DNA of 64,000 nt. Source: Dyadobacter chenwenxiniae (GTDB lineage Bacteria; Bacteroidota; Bacteroidia; Cytophagales; Spirosomataceae). The stretch covers positions 2,108,001-2,172,000 of the forward strand of contig NZ_CP094997.1 in NCBI RefSeq assembly GCF_022869785.1, read 5' to 3'. The notes beneath the pieces are model-generated. The model was given only the letters and a program-made list of their open reading frames with translations, searched no databases and was not told the origin of the DNA. Of this stretch, positions 8,306 through 16,454 are shown one piece after another (the first letter of the stretch is position 1; each line of letters begins with the position of its first letter). Made by a program: the position numbers and the translations under genes.

Positions 8306-8983
8306 TCAAAGAATCATAAAAGCATAGCTCAGCAAGTTTGCCCCCATTTGCAATGCTTTTCTGCGCATTTCTTCCGGATCATTGTAAACACTCTGATCTT
8401 CCCAGCCGTTTCCGAGGTCCGTTTCGTAGCTGTAATAGCAAACCAGCCGACCCTGCCAGATCAATCCGAAGCCCTGCGGTTGCTTTCCATCGTGTTCATG
8501 AACTTTGGGCAAACCTTCCGGAAACACATATTTAATGCGGTATACCTGGTGATCAAAAGGCAATTCCACAAAAGAGAGCTCTGGAAAAACCTTCTTCATT
8601 TCTCTCCTGACAAACTGATCCAATCCGTAATTGTCATCGATGTGCAAAAATCCCCCCGACAACAGATAATTGCGCAGATTTTGCGCCTCAGCGTCACTGA
8701 AAACAACATTACCGTGCCCTGTCATGTGGACAAACGGATATGCAAAAATATCCGGGCTGCCCACTTCCACCACGTCTTCCGCGGGGTTAATGTTCATTTT
8801 GAGCTCCGTATTGCAGAATTTGATCAGGTTGGAAAGCGAAGTTTTATTGGCATACCAGTCGCCACCGCCGCCGTATTTGAGCTTGGCTATTTTTAATGAT
8901 GATTGAGCGAATGTCGCGGAGCCTATTAAAACAAATGCGACCAGCCCTACTATTTTGCCAAAACTCACTACTGATCTTCTCAT
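8306..8983 (-). CDS. DUF4159 domain-containing exported protein
   Basis: The 225-residue product has a signal peptide (FGKIVGLVAFVLIGSATFAQ) and a DUF4159 domain beginning LKIAKLKYGGGGDWYANKTS and including FVHMTGHGNVVFSDAEAQNL, GGFLHIDDNYGLDQFVRREM and ELPFDHQVYRI. The fold resembles class I glutamine-amidotransferase-like flavodoxin folds, and function is not known. It starts 15 bases after the rsmE stop, so the two form an operon. Confidence 0.85.
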   Translation of the reverse strand: MRRSVVSFGKIVGLVAFVLIGSATFAQSSLKIAKLKYGGGGDWYANKTSLSNLIKFCNTELKMNINPAEDVVEVGSPDIFAYPFVHMTGHGNVVFSDAEAQNLRNYLLSGGFLHIDDNYGLDQFVRREMKKVFPELSFVELPFDHQVYRIKYVFPEGLPKVHEHDGKQPQGFGLIWQGRLVCYYSYETDLGNGWEDQSVYNDPEEMRRKALQMGANLLSYAFMIL

Positions 8984-8998
8984 ACTGGTTGGGTGCGT

Positions 8999-9709
8999 TT
9001 ATAAAATGTTTTGTGCCAGATTTATAGCATGACAGCCAGCTACTGCTGCGGTTTCGGTTCTCAAACGGGTCGGGCCGAGGGAAACGGTTGAAAATCCGTA
9101 TTCGAGTGCTAATGATATTTCCTTTTCACTAAAATCACCTTCCGGCCCTACTAATAAAGTTGTGCCTGAGTCTTTTTTTACTTTACTAAAAACGTGTTCA
9201 ACCTTATTGTGATCCGGAACATAGGCAATTAATTTCTCCGAATCTGCCACTCCTTTAATAAACGCCTCATATTTATTGCCAATGGTGATGATAGGCAGGT
9301 AATGTTGCTGCGATTGCTTCATGGCGGCCGCTGCAATGCGGTTCAGCCTGGTCAGGTTTACGACCCGGTTTATCGTGTCAGCGTTAGTGTGCTCGGTCAC
9401 CACAAAGTCAATGTGCTCCACCCCTATCTCGGTCATTTTTTCCACCATCCATTCATTTCGCTCCGCCTTGCGCGTGGGCGCGATCGCCATATGAACAGAA
9501 AAAGGACGTCTCTGAATGGTCTGCGATTCGAGCACTTCGTATCCGGCTTTTTTCCCCTGAATGTTAAGCACGCATTTCTGCAATGTGCCTTTGCCATTGG
9601 TAACATATATAATGTCGCCGGAATTAAGCCTCAAAACCTTGGAACTATGCCTGGCCTCTTCTTCATCCAGTTCGTAAAGATTCGAGTCGGGCTGATAAAA
9701 TAAATGCAT
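8999..9709 (-). CDS. rsmE: 16S rRNA (uracil-1498-N3)-methyltransferase RsmE
   Basis: The 236-residue product has the RsmE layout: an N-terminal PUA-like domain (about 1-70, with EEARHSSKVLRLNSGD) and a SPOUT-type trefoil-knot methyltransferase domain with KMTEIGVEHIDFV, LLVGPEGDFSEKEI and SLGPTRLRTETAAVAG. It methylates U1498 of 16S rRNA in the assembled small subunit using S-adenosylmethionine. The length is normal. It leads the two-gene operon with the DUF4159 gene. Confidence 0.93.
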   Translation of the reverse strand: MHLFYQPDSNLYELDEEEARHSSKVLRLNSGDIIYVTNGKGTLQKCVLNIQGKKAGYEVLESQTIQRRPFSVHMAIAPTRKAERNEWMVEKMTEIGVEHIDFVVTEHTNADTINRVVNLTRLNRIAAAAMKQSQQHYLPIITIGNKYEAFIKGVADSEKLIAYVPDHNKVEHVFSKVKKDSGTTLLVGPEGDFSEKEISLALEYGFSTVSLGPTRLRTETAAVAGCHAINLAQNIL

Positions 9710-10104
9710 GTGAAAAGAAAATATTCAATAAGGTAAAAAAACCGGGTTGGTTTTCAAAATAACGCTGAAATTAACGACCCTTTCATAATAAAACGCCACG
9801 CTTTCATTATATTATTCCGGGTTTATTAAAAAACCTGAATTTTGCATTTTTGCAATATTTCAATGAAGGTTGGAGCTTATTTAAACGTAATATCCAGGTT
9901 TTTACAAAATTATTTATCAGTAAGCCTGAATTCAGATTTCAAACACTTTATAGGAATAATGCATTTTTTACTGACAATACTACCACAAACGCAATAATAT
10001 TCTGCATAAGGTTAATATTTCTTAGTTTTTATTTTTTGGAAATACATTTTTGCATTAATATTGTGCCGTTATAATTATTCGTCACCACTTTATCTAGTAC
10101 TATT
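9710..10104. other. Long AT-rich leader region between rsmE and the GSII gene
   Basis: These 395 bases hold the divergent promoters of rsmE and of the glutamine synthetase. I see no supported gene; a 74-codon open frame at 9850-10074 has no recognisable features. The region is strongly AT-rich. No sigma-54 type -24/-12 pair was found by eye. Confidence 0.5.
10035..10063 (+). promoter_or_regulatory. Candidate promoter of the GSII glutamine synthetase gene
   Basis: TTTG at 10035-10038 is followed after 17 bases by TAATATTG (10056-10063), one change from TAnnTTTG. The ATG follows about 42 bases later. Confidence 0.35.
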
Positions 10105-11115
10105 ATGTCAAAATCCAAGCTGGAATATATTTGGTTGGATGGCTACAAGCCGACCCAAAGTTTACGTAGCAAAACCAAAATTGAAAGCGATTTTAGTGGG
10201 AAATTGGAAGATTGCAGCAACTGGTCATTTGATGGTTCATCCACTGAACAAGCGCTTGGCGGTTCTTCTGACTGTTTATTGAAACCTGTTTATATTATCC
10301 CGGATCCATTGCGCAAAGATGCATATCTTGTAATGTGTGAAGTACTTAATGCTGACGGGACTGCTCACGTATCCAACGGTCGTGCAACAATTGAAGATGA
10401 TGACAATGATTTCTGGTTCGGTTTCGAACAAGAATATTTCCTTTGGGATACTGAAACAAACAAACCGCTTGGCTTCCCGGCAAATGGTTACCCTGCACCA
10501 CAAGGACCTTACTATTGCTCAGTAGGCGCGCAAAACGCATTTGGTCGCGAAATTATCGAAGAGCATCTTGACGCTTGTCTTGAAGCCGGACTTAATGTAG
10601 AAGGTATCAATGCAGAGGTTGCAGCAGGACAGTGGGAATTCCAGATTTTCGCAAAAGGCGCGAAAGAAGCTGGTGACCAGATCTGGCTTGGCCGTTACTT
10701 GCTTGAAAGAATCGGTGAAAAATATGGTGTTGCTATCAACTGGCATTGCAAGCCTCTCGGCGAGCTTGACTGGAATGGAAGCGGAATGCACGCCAACTTC
10801 TCAAACTCTGCTTTGAGAACTGCTGGCAGCAAAGAAGTTTTCGATAAAGTTTGCGAATCTTTCCGTCCGGTTGTGAAAGAACACATCGACGTTTACGGTG
10901 CTGATAACCACCTTCGTTTGACTGGAAAGCACGAAACTGCTTCTATCCACGATTTCAGCTACGGAGTTTCTGACCGTGGTGCTTCAATCCGTATCCCTGT
11001 TCTTGTTCCTCAAAAAGGATGGAGCGGATATTTGGAAGACCGTCGTCCAAACTCAGCTGCTGATCCTTACAAAGTAGCAGCGCGTATTATCAAGACTGTT
11101 AAATCTGCGCTATAA
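10105..11115 (+). CDS. Glutamine synthetase, eukaryotic-like type II
   Basis: The 336-residue product is a GSII-type enzyme, recognised by its short length, the N-terminal YIWLDGY and NWSFDGSST motifs, and the catalytic core. Metal and substrate residues are visible in FGFEQEYFLW (Glu108, Glu110), NAEVAAGQWEFQ (Glu171, Glu178) and NGSGMHANFS (His229), with RIPV near residue 290. It makes glutamine from glutamate and ammonia with ATP in the cytosol. A GSIII gene lies convergently 1 kb away, so this genome carries two unrelated types side by side. Codon use is more biased than that of the neighbours (many GCT, CTT and GGT codons), which suggests high expression. A strong terminator follows. Confidence 0.94.
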   Translation: MSKSKLEYIWLDGYKPTQSLRSKTKIESDFSGKLEDCSNWSFDGSSTEQALGGSSDCLLKPVYIIPDPLRKDAYLVMCEVLNADGTAHVSNGRATIEDDDNDFWFGFEQEYFLWDTETNKPLGFPANGYPAPQGPYYCSVGAQNAFGREIIEEHLDACLEAGLNVEGINAEVAAGQWEFQIFAKGAKEAGDQIWLGRYLLERIGEKYGVAINWHCKPLGELDWNGSGMHANFSNSALRTAGSKEVFDKVCESFRPVVKEHIDVYGADNHLRLTGKHETASIHDFSYGVSDRGASIRIPVLVPQKGWSGYLEDRRPNSAADPYKVAARIIKTVKSAL

Positions 11116-11138
11116 TATTTGCAGAATAGATATAATGT

Positions 11139-11176
11139 TAACGCAAAAAACCGCTTCATGGCGGTTTTTTGCGTTA
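11139..11176 (+). terminator. Terminator after the GSII gene
   Basis: A perfect 16-bp stem (11139-11154 with 11161-11176, loop of six) contains runs of A and T on either side of CCGC/GCGG, so it can work in both directions. It begins 24 bases after the stop. Confidence 0.85.
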
Positions 11177-11273
11177 AAGGGCATTGTCAAATCGCGAAGC
11201 GTTGGCACCCGTCAACGAATCACGGAGCATGCAATATTGTCAACCGCCGCGCGGTAGCCGTGTAGTAGCCGCA

Positions 11274-11484
11274 GAAAATCCCGGAGGGAATCATATTGGT
11301 AGCAATGTTAATCGGCTGGCAAAATGAAAAAATCCCGGAGGGATGTAATATCGGTAGCAATGTTAATCGACTGGCAAAATGAAAATCCCGGAGGGATGTG
11401 ACGACATGCACGTCGTTCCATCCCTCCGGGATTTTCATTCCACGTATTGACCTATTCGCTACCGATATTGCGTCCCTCCGGGAC
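11274..11484. repeat. REP-like intergenic repeat with TCCCGGAGGGA core
   Basis: Two direct copies of a unit of about 54 bp (starting near 11274 and 11328) each hold ATCCCGGAGGGA, then GGTAGCAATGTTAATCG and CTGGCAAAATG. A third copy begins at 11381 and becomes a hairpin: 11381-11398 and 11419-11436 are perfect inverted 18-mers with an inner ACGAC/GTCGT stem. From about 11454 an inverted partial copy (CTACCGATATTG then TCCCTCCGGGA) follows. The gap 11116-11491 holds only this repeat and the GSII terminator. Confidence 0.8.
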
Positions 11485-11491
11485 TTTAACA

Positions 11492-12046
11492 TCAATCCTG
11501 CTCTTCGCTTCCAGAAAACGCGTAGAGCGTTGGGTCTAGCTGGATGCGGCCGGCGTTGAAGCGTATGATGAAATCGTTGATCGTCTTATCATTGATTTCG
11601 GTTTTATTTAAACCCACTTCCAATCCGATTCCATAATCAAATGTTTCGTCTGTTTCAACGTGCTCGCGGACTGTTATTTCTTCATTTTCTTCTATCTCTT
11701 CGATGAACTCGGTGAGCAACAATTCTGCTTCCTCGTCCTGCTCTTCATCCGCAACGTAATTTTCCGGGCGCTCGTCGAGGGACACGTAATTTGGCATCAC
11801 CTTTTTTAACCTTTCCAAAGCAGCGTCATATACGAGGGTCGAATGATGTAACCGCAAAGTGTAAATCAGCGCATCATAGATGACTTCTTTTTCTTTGTAA
11901 AAACCTACGAACTGAACGTGCGCATGCTCGTTGTTTTCCTCTTCATCCTCTTCCAATTCGTCCTCAACATGTATAAAGCTCGATCGCTCTGCTTTACATT
12001 CTTGTTTCAGCACTGCAATTTCTTCTGGATCAAATCCCGGATTCAT
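11492..12046 (-). CDS. Acidic hypothetical protein linked to GSIII
   Basis: The 184-residue product is very acidic, with runs such as VEDELEEDEEENNEH and EFIEEIEENEE, and no signal peptide or membrane helix. I do not recognise a domain. A more ordered middle part (about 45-90, FVGFYKEKEVIYDALIYTL and YDAALERLKKVMPNYVS) and an ordered C-terminus (LNKTEINDKTINDFIIRFNAG) suggest a folded core between acidic segments. It starts 41 bases after the GSIII stop on the same strand and is probably co-transcribed, which suggests, without proving, a link to nitrogen metabolism. Confidence 0.7.
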   Translation of the reverse strand: MNPGFDPEEIAVLKQECKAERSSFIHVEDELEEDEEENNEHAHVQFVGFYKEKEVIYDALIYTLRLHHSTLVYDAALERLKKVMPNYVSLDERPENYVADEEQDEEAELLLTEFIEEIEENEEITVREHVETDETFDYGIGLEVGLNKTEINDKTINDFIIRFNAGRIQLDPTLYAFSGSEEQD

Positions 12047-12087
12047 AGTTTCAATTGTTTGTTTGAATAAAGCGCTCGCTTTAAAAA

Positions 12088-14274
12088 TTATTCCAAAAAT
12101 AACATTTCACGGTATTTTGCCAAAGGCCAGTCTTCGTCATCGATCAATAATTCGAGTTTATCCACATGATATCTGATCTCTTCAAAAAATCCTTTCACCT
12201 CAGAGCCATACATTTTGGCCCTTTCAAACAGATCATCAATGTTGTTGGCCGTTTTACGCTGCTCTGTCATTTCGTGAACCAGTTTTTTAATGACCACGAT
12301 ATGCGTGGAAATATCTTTGATAATTTCCTTGATTGGCGCCGCCTCTTCCAGCATTTCCAGGTCTGTGAGCGATCGCGCTGTCTGGGCAAGTTTAAACTGG
12401 TATTTCACAACTGTCGAAACAATGTGGTTCAACGCCAAGTCACCAATCACGCGGGATTCGATCTGTAATTTCTTGACATAATTTTCCAGCTCAATTTCAT
12501 ACCGCGCATGCAGCTCACGTGACGTAAGCACGCCCATTCGCTCGAATGCGGTGATCGTGCGCTCGGTTGTGTAAGCATATAAGGCGTCGTAAGTTTCCCT
12601 GATATTGCTCAGGCCGCGGCTCTTCGCCTCTTCCACCCATTCGTCAGAATAACCGTTTCCTTCGAAAAGAATGTTTTTAGATTCGGTAAAATAGCGTTTC
12701 AGGATTTCGACTGTCGCCACTTTCTTCTCTTCTCCCGCGGCAAGTCTTTCGTCCATCTCTTTTTTGAATTCCAAAAGCTGGTTGGCCACAATGGTGTTCA
12801 AAACGATCATTGGAGACGCGCTGTTCTGAGAACTTCCTACGGCGCGATATTCGAATTTGTTTCCCGTAAAACAGAACGGCGACGTGCGGTTGCGGTCCGT
12901 GTTATCGCGTTGCAGGTTTGGAATGCGGGTTATGCCAAGCTTATAATAGAAATTCTCTCCTTTTTCGAGCGTAATCTCCCCTTTGTTGACCAATTCTTCC
13001 AACATATTAGTCAATTCATTCCCTAAGAAAACGGACACAATCGAAGGCGGTGCTTCATTGGCTCCCAACCTATGCTCATTACCGGCAGACGAAATGGACG
13101 CGCGCAACAAGTCCGCATGATCGTGAACGGCCTTGACTACATTCATCAGAAATGTCAGGAAACGCAGGTTTTCCTTAGGCTTGGAAGTCGGCGCAAGCAG
13201 GTTAATACCAGTGTCTGTTGAAAGCGACCAGTTGTTGTGTTTTCCGCTTCCGTTAATGCCTGCAAATGGTTTTTCGTGAAACAAAACCTGAAAATTGTGC
13301 CTGTCACCCACTTTTTGCATTAAGTCCATTAGCAATGCATTGTGGTCAATAGCCAGGTTCACTTCCTCGAACGTAGGTGCACATTCGTACTGGCCAGGTG
13401 CGACCTCATTATGGCGAGTGCGGACCGGAATGCCCAGTTTTAATGCCTCAAATTCAAAATCCACCATAAACGCATTCACGCGCGGGGATATTGATCCAAA
13501 ATAATGGTCATCCAGCTGCTGGCCGCGCGCGGGACTATGCCCGAAAACGGTCCTTCCTGCCATTAACAGGTCGGGACGCGCATAATAGAGCGCTTTATCA
13601 ACCAAAAAGTATTCCTGTTCAATGCCTAATGTCGGCGTCACCTTATCTACGTCGCGGTTGAAAAACTGGCAAACCGAAGTCGCCGCTTTATCCAGCATGA
13701 CGAGCGATTTGAGCAACGGAGCCTTATAATCAAGCGCTTCACCTGTGTAGGAAATGAAAACGGACGGAATACACAAGGTCTTCCCCCCTGCCCCATTATC
13801 CATTAGAAATGCCGGCGAGCTCGGGTCCCAGCCTGTATAACCGCGTGCCTCAAATGTGGCACGCAAACCGCCGCTCGGGAACGAAGATGCATCCGGCTCC
13901 TGCTGGACCAATGCACTTCCTTTGAATTTCTCGACAGCTTTTCCGTCTATTGTTAAGTCAAAAAATGAGTCGTGCTTTTCGGCAGTCGTTCCGGTTAGGG
14001 GCTGAAACCAGTGCGTATAGTGCGTTGCGCCCTTTGAAATTGCCCATGATTTCATTGCCGCCGAAACCTCATCCGCCACTTCCCGGTCTATTGTCGAACC
14101 TGATCGTATGGCGTTGGAAATTTTGGTGTAAGCCTCGGCAGACAGCAACGTTTTCATGACATCATCACTGAATGTATTGCTTCCGTATAAGTCAGCTACT
14201 TTTTCAGATGGAGGGGTAAGCGAAGGGGCAACCCGGCCTTGAGCAATCTCAAAAGCTTTGGAACGAAAAGTCAT
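12088..14274 (-). CDS. glnN: Glutamine synthetase type III
   Basis: The 728-residue product has the size and sequence of GSIII: GSTIDREVADEVSAAMKSWA, then THYTHWFQPLTG, the catalytic core GIEQEYFLVD, RHNEVAPGQYECAP and GINGSGKHNNWSL, then NRTSPFCFTGNKFEYRAVGS. The C-terminal 200 residues are helical, as expected for the family. GSIII forms large two-ring complexes and makes glutamine from glutamate, ammonia and ATP; it is common in Bacteroidota and cyanobacteria. A TAATTTTG -7 element lies upstream. The gene convergent to it is the type II enzyme. Confidence 0.95.
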   Translation of the reverse strand: MTFRSKAFEIAQGRVAPSLTPPSEKVADLYGSNTFSDDVMKTLLSAEAYTKISNAIRSGSTIDREVADEVSAAMKSWAISKGATHYTHWFQPLTGTTAEKHDSFFDLTIDGKAVEKFKGSALVQQEPDASSFPSGGLRATFEARGYTGWDPSSPAFLMDNGAGGKTLCIPSVFISYTGEALDYKAPLLKSLVMLDKAATSVCQFFNRDVDKVTPTLGIEQEYFLVDKALYYARPDLLMAGRTVFGHSPARGQQLDDHYFGSISPRVNAFMVDFEFEALKLGIPVRTRHNEVAPGQYECAPTFEEVNLAIDHNALLMDLMQKVGDRHNFQVLFHEKPFAGINGSGKHNNWSLSTDTGINLLAPTSKPKENLRFLTFLMNVVKAVHDHADLLRASISSAGNEHRLGANEAPPSIVSVFLGNELTNMLEELVNKGEITLEKGENFYYKLGITRIPNLQRDNTDRNRTSPFCFTGNKFEYRAVGSSQNSASPMIVLNTIVANQLLEFKKEMDERLAAGEEKKVATVEILKRYFTESKNILFEGNGYSDEWVEEAKSRGLSNIRETYDALYAYTTERTITAFERMGVLTSRELHARYEIELENYVKKLQIESRVIGDLALNHIVSTVVKYQFKLAQTARSLTDLEMLEEAAPIKEIIKDISTHIVVIKKLVHEMTEQRKTANNIDDLFERAKMYGSEVKGFFEEIRYHVDKLELLIDDEDWPLAKYREMLFLE

Positions 14275-14302
14275 TTATAATCGGATTTATATTAATTCTC
14301 CT

Positions 14303-14332
14303 CAAAATTATTTATTTAAAGGTATCTACAAC
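14303..14332 (-). promoter_or_regulatory. Candidate promoter of the GSIII gene
   Basis: On the minus strand GTTG, 18 bases, then TAATTTTG: a perfect -7 element with a -33 box one base off TTTG. The ATG lies 28 bases downstream of the -7 element. Confidence 0.4.
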
Positions 14333-14419
14333 TATTCTGCGTTAGATTTTCACATTTAGGCAGCATAATAATGCAGGTTGGCGCATTTTTCGGAACTTTG
14401 CAAATTCTCCTGGACACAA

Positions 14420-16252
14420 ATGCGCAAAAGATTAGAATTTATTGCCCTATACGGGATTAGCTGGGTCGTTCTTTTCCAGTTTTTCCGTATTATATTTCTG
14501 GCTTACCATTATAAAAAAACGCTCGAGCTGCCGTCATCTCTTTGGGTAAAGAGCGCTGCGCATGGTTTGCAAATGGACATTTCATTTGCAGGCTACATCC
14601 TAATGATCCCTGCACTGCTCATGATGTTCACGGCCCGAAAATGGCAGTGGTATGAAAAAACACTGGTCATTTTTAGCTCCATCATTGCATTTTTGATCAC
14701 CTTAATGGTCGTGGCGGACCTGGAATTATTTAAAGCCTGGGGATTTCGCATTGACGCCACGTCCTTGCATTATCTCAAAACGCCCACCGAAGCATTCGCT
14801 TCCATGGGCGCGGCGCCTGTTTTTCCGCTTTTGATACTTTTTGCGGTGTTATTTTTCCTTGTCTGGAAATTGCTGCAGACCATTATTAAACGCAGCATGA
14901 GCGCCTTTGAAAAAACCGGTTTTATTTACACAATCCCCGTTTTCCTGATCCTGGCAGCCAGCCTGATCATTCCGATCCGTGGCGGGTTGCAGCTGGCGCC
15001 TATGAACGAAAGCGCCGTGTTTTTCAGCGAAAAGAGCTTTGCCAATTATGCCGCCGTAAATGTGCCGTGGAATTACATGAGTTCGCTCATCAATGCGAGT
15101 TATTCAAAGAAAAACCCATTCCTGTATTTTGACGAAAAAGAGGCCGACCGGATGACACAGGCGCTTTACAAGGCTGACAGCACATCGCAGCACCTTGTGA
15201 AAGCCGGTAAGATCAATGTCGTCGTCATCATCTGGGAGAGCTTTACCTCGAAAGTGGTTGGCAGTTTGAACGGTTTGAAAAATGTAACGCCGCAGTTTGA
15301 TCGGCTGGCGAAAGAAGGATTGCTCTTTACCCATGTTTATGCAAGCGGAAATCGCAGCGACAAGGGAATGGTTGCCATTTTAAGCGGCTATCCCGCGCAG
15401 CCGACCAGTTCAATTATCAAAATCCCGAAAAAAACGATGTCATTACCCTCGTTACCAAAGATTTTTCGGCAAAATGGCTGGCATACATCCTTTTATTATG
15501 GCGGTGAAACGGAGTTTGCCAATATGAAATCTTACTTTATGCAGCAGGATTTTGACCAAATTATCGATAAAAATGATTTTGATGAAAAGGATATGAATTC
15601 CAAATGGGGCGCGCATGACCACATTGTTTTGAACCGCCTGATGAGTGATCTGGATAAGCAGAAGCAGCCATTTTTCTCAACGCTCTTTACATTAAGCAGC
15701 CACGAGCCATTTGAAGTTCCGGTCAAAACGGCGATTCCGGGTAATGATGCTGAACATTTGTTTTTGAATGCCCATCATTATACGGACGCTTCGATAGGAG
15801 AATTTATTAAGGTTGCTAAAACCAAATCCTGGTGGAACAACACGCTGGTGATCATCATCGCCGACCACGGCCATCCGCTCCCGGAAACGGACAAAAGCAA
15901 GCCTGCTGAATTTCGTATCCCAATGCTCTGGCTCGGAGGCGCGTTACAAATGCAGCCGTCAAGAATTGATTCGCTGTCGTCGCAAACCGATCTGGCAGCA
16001 ACATTATTGAACCAGTTGCACCTTCCTTCGGGTTCATTCACTTGGAGCAATGATATCTTTGGCAAAAACCGTGTCCCATTTGCTTATTTCGCATTTACCA
16101 ATGGGCTAGGCTGGATGAAACCCGGCGGTTTTCTGGTGCGGGACAACATTGGCGGCAACATCATAGAAAAAACCGGAGCACTGACGCCAGAAGAAGAAAA
16201 CTTTGGAAAAGCATATTTGCAATCGTCTTTCAGCGATTATTTGAAAAGGTAG
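14420..16252 (+). CDS. LTA synthase-like membrane sulfatase/phosphoglycerol transferase
   Basis: The 610-residue product has about five N-terminal membrane helices (to about residue 200), then an extracytoplasmic alkaline-phosphatase-fold domain with NVVVIIWESFTSKVVGS, YASGNRSDKGMVAILSGYPA, FYYGGETEFANM, LSSHEPFEVP and IIADHGHPLP. The nucleophile position holds Ser within NRSDKG where LtaS of Gram-positives has Thr. In Bacteroidota, which lack lipoteichoic acid, these proteins probably transfer head groups such as phosphoglycerol or phosphoethanolamine to a lipid or glycan; the substrate is unknown. A TTG at 14378 would extend the frame, but the ATG at 14420 precedes a typical positively charged first helix. 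Confidence 0.88.
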   Translation: MRKRLEFIALYGISWVVLFQFFRIIFLAYHYKKTLELPSSLWVKSAAHGLQMDISFAGYILMIPALLMMFTARKWQWYEKTLVIFSSIIAFLITLMVVADLELFKAWGFRIDATSLHYLKTPTEAFASMGAAPVFPLLILFAVLFFLVWKLLQTIIKRSMSAFEKTGFIYTIPVFLILAASLIIPIRGGLQLAPMNESAVFFSEKSFANYAAVNVPWNYMSSLINASYSKKNPFLYFDEKEADRMTQALYKADSTSQHLVKAGKINVVVIIWESFTSKVVGSLNGLKNVTPQFDRLAKEGLLFTHVYASGNRSDKGMVAILSGYPAQPTSSIIKIPKKTMSLPSLPKIFRQNGWHTSFYYGGETEFANMKSYFMQQDFDQIIDKNDFDEKDMNSKWGAHDHIVLNRLMSDLDKQKQPFFSTLFTLSSHEPFEVPVKTAIPGNDAEHLFLNAHHYTDASIGEFIKVAKTKSWWNNTLVIIIADHGHPLPETDKSKPAEFRIPMLWLGGALQMQPSRIDSLSSQTDLAATLLNQLHLPSGSFTWSNDIFGKNRVPFAYFAFTNGLGWMKPGGFLVRDNIGGNIIEKTGALTPEEENFGKAYLQSSFSDYLKR

Positions 16253-16421
16253 GCGGCGGTCAGCAGTCGGCTTTCGGCAGTTAGCGTTCGGCAGTCGGCT
16301 TCCGCAGTCAGCTTTCGACGGTCGCATCGATTCACAAGAGCCAGAATCCGACGGCTGACAGCCGAAAGCCTACTGCCGAACGCCAAAAGCCGACAGCTGA
16401 TTGCCAACAGCTGATTGCCAA
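16250..16421. repeat. Imperfect long hairpin built of CAGTCGGCTTTCGG-type repeats
   Basis: Bases 16258-16325 hold repeated variants of GGCAGTCGGCTTTCGGCAGT. Bases 16350-16415 hold their reverse complements (GACAGCCGAAAGCC, CTGCCGAACGCC, AAAGCCGACAGC). The right edge ends in a 14-bp tandem duplication (16394-16407 and 16408-16421, CAGCTGATTGCCAA). The element occupies nearly all of the gap between the LTA-synthase-like gene and mtaB. Confidence 0.75.
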
Positions 16422-16429
16422 TAAATTTG
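16400..16429 (+). promoter_or_regulatory. Candidate mtaB promoter overlapping the repeat
   Basis: ATTG (16400-16403), 18 bases, then TAAATTTG (16422-16429), a perfect -7 element. The ATG follows 25 bases later. The -33 box lies inside the repeat duplication. Confidence 0.5.
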
Positions 16430-16454
16430 TAAATTCGCAGGATAATTAAAACCA

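Noticed and set aside
8348..8896. Plus-strand open frame of 182 codons
   Set aside because: It is wholly antisense to the DUF4159 gene, whose family match is clear.
9850..10074. Possible 74-codon gene upstream of the GSII gene
   Set aside because: AT-rich chance frame with no start signal or recognisable protein features; the region looks like a leader.
11220..11495. 91-codon minus-strand open frame, and a CRISPR-like reading of the same region
   Set aside because: The frame is made of the REP-like repeats. The repeats are only two direct copies plus inverted ones, without unique spacers, so this is not a CRISPR array.
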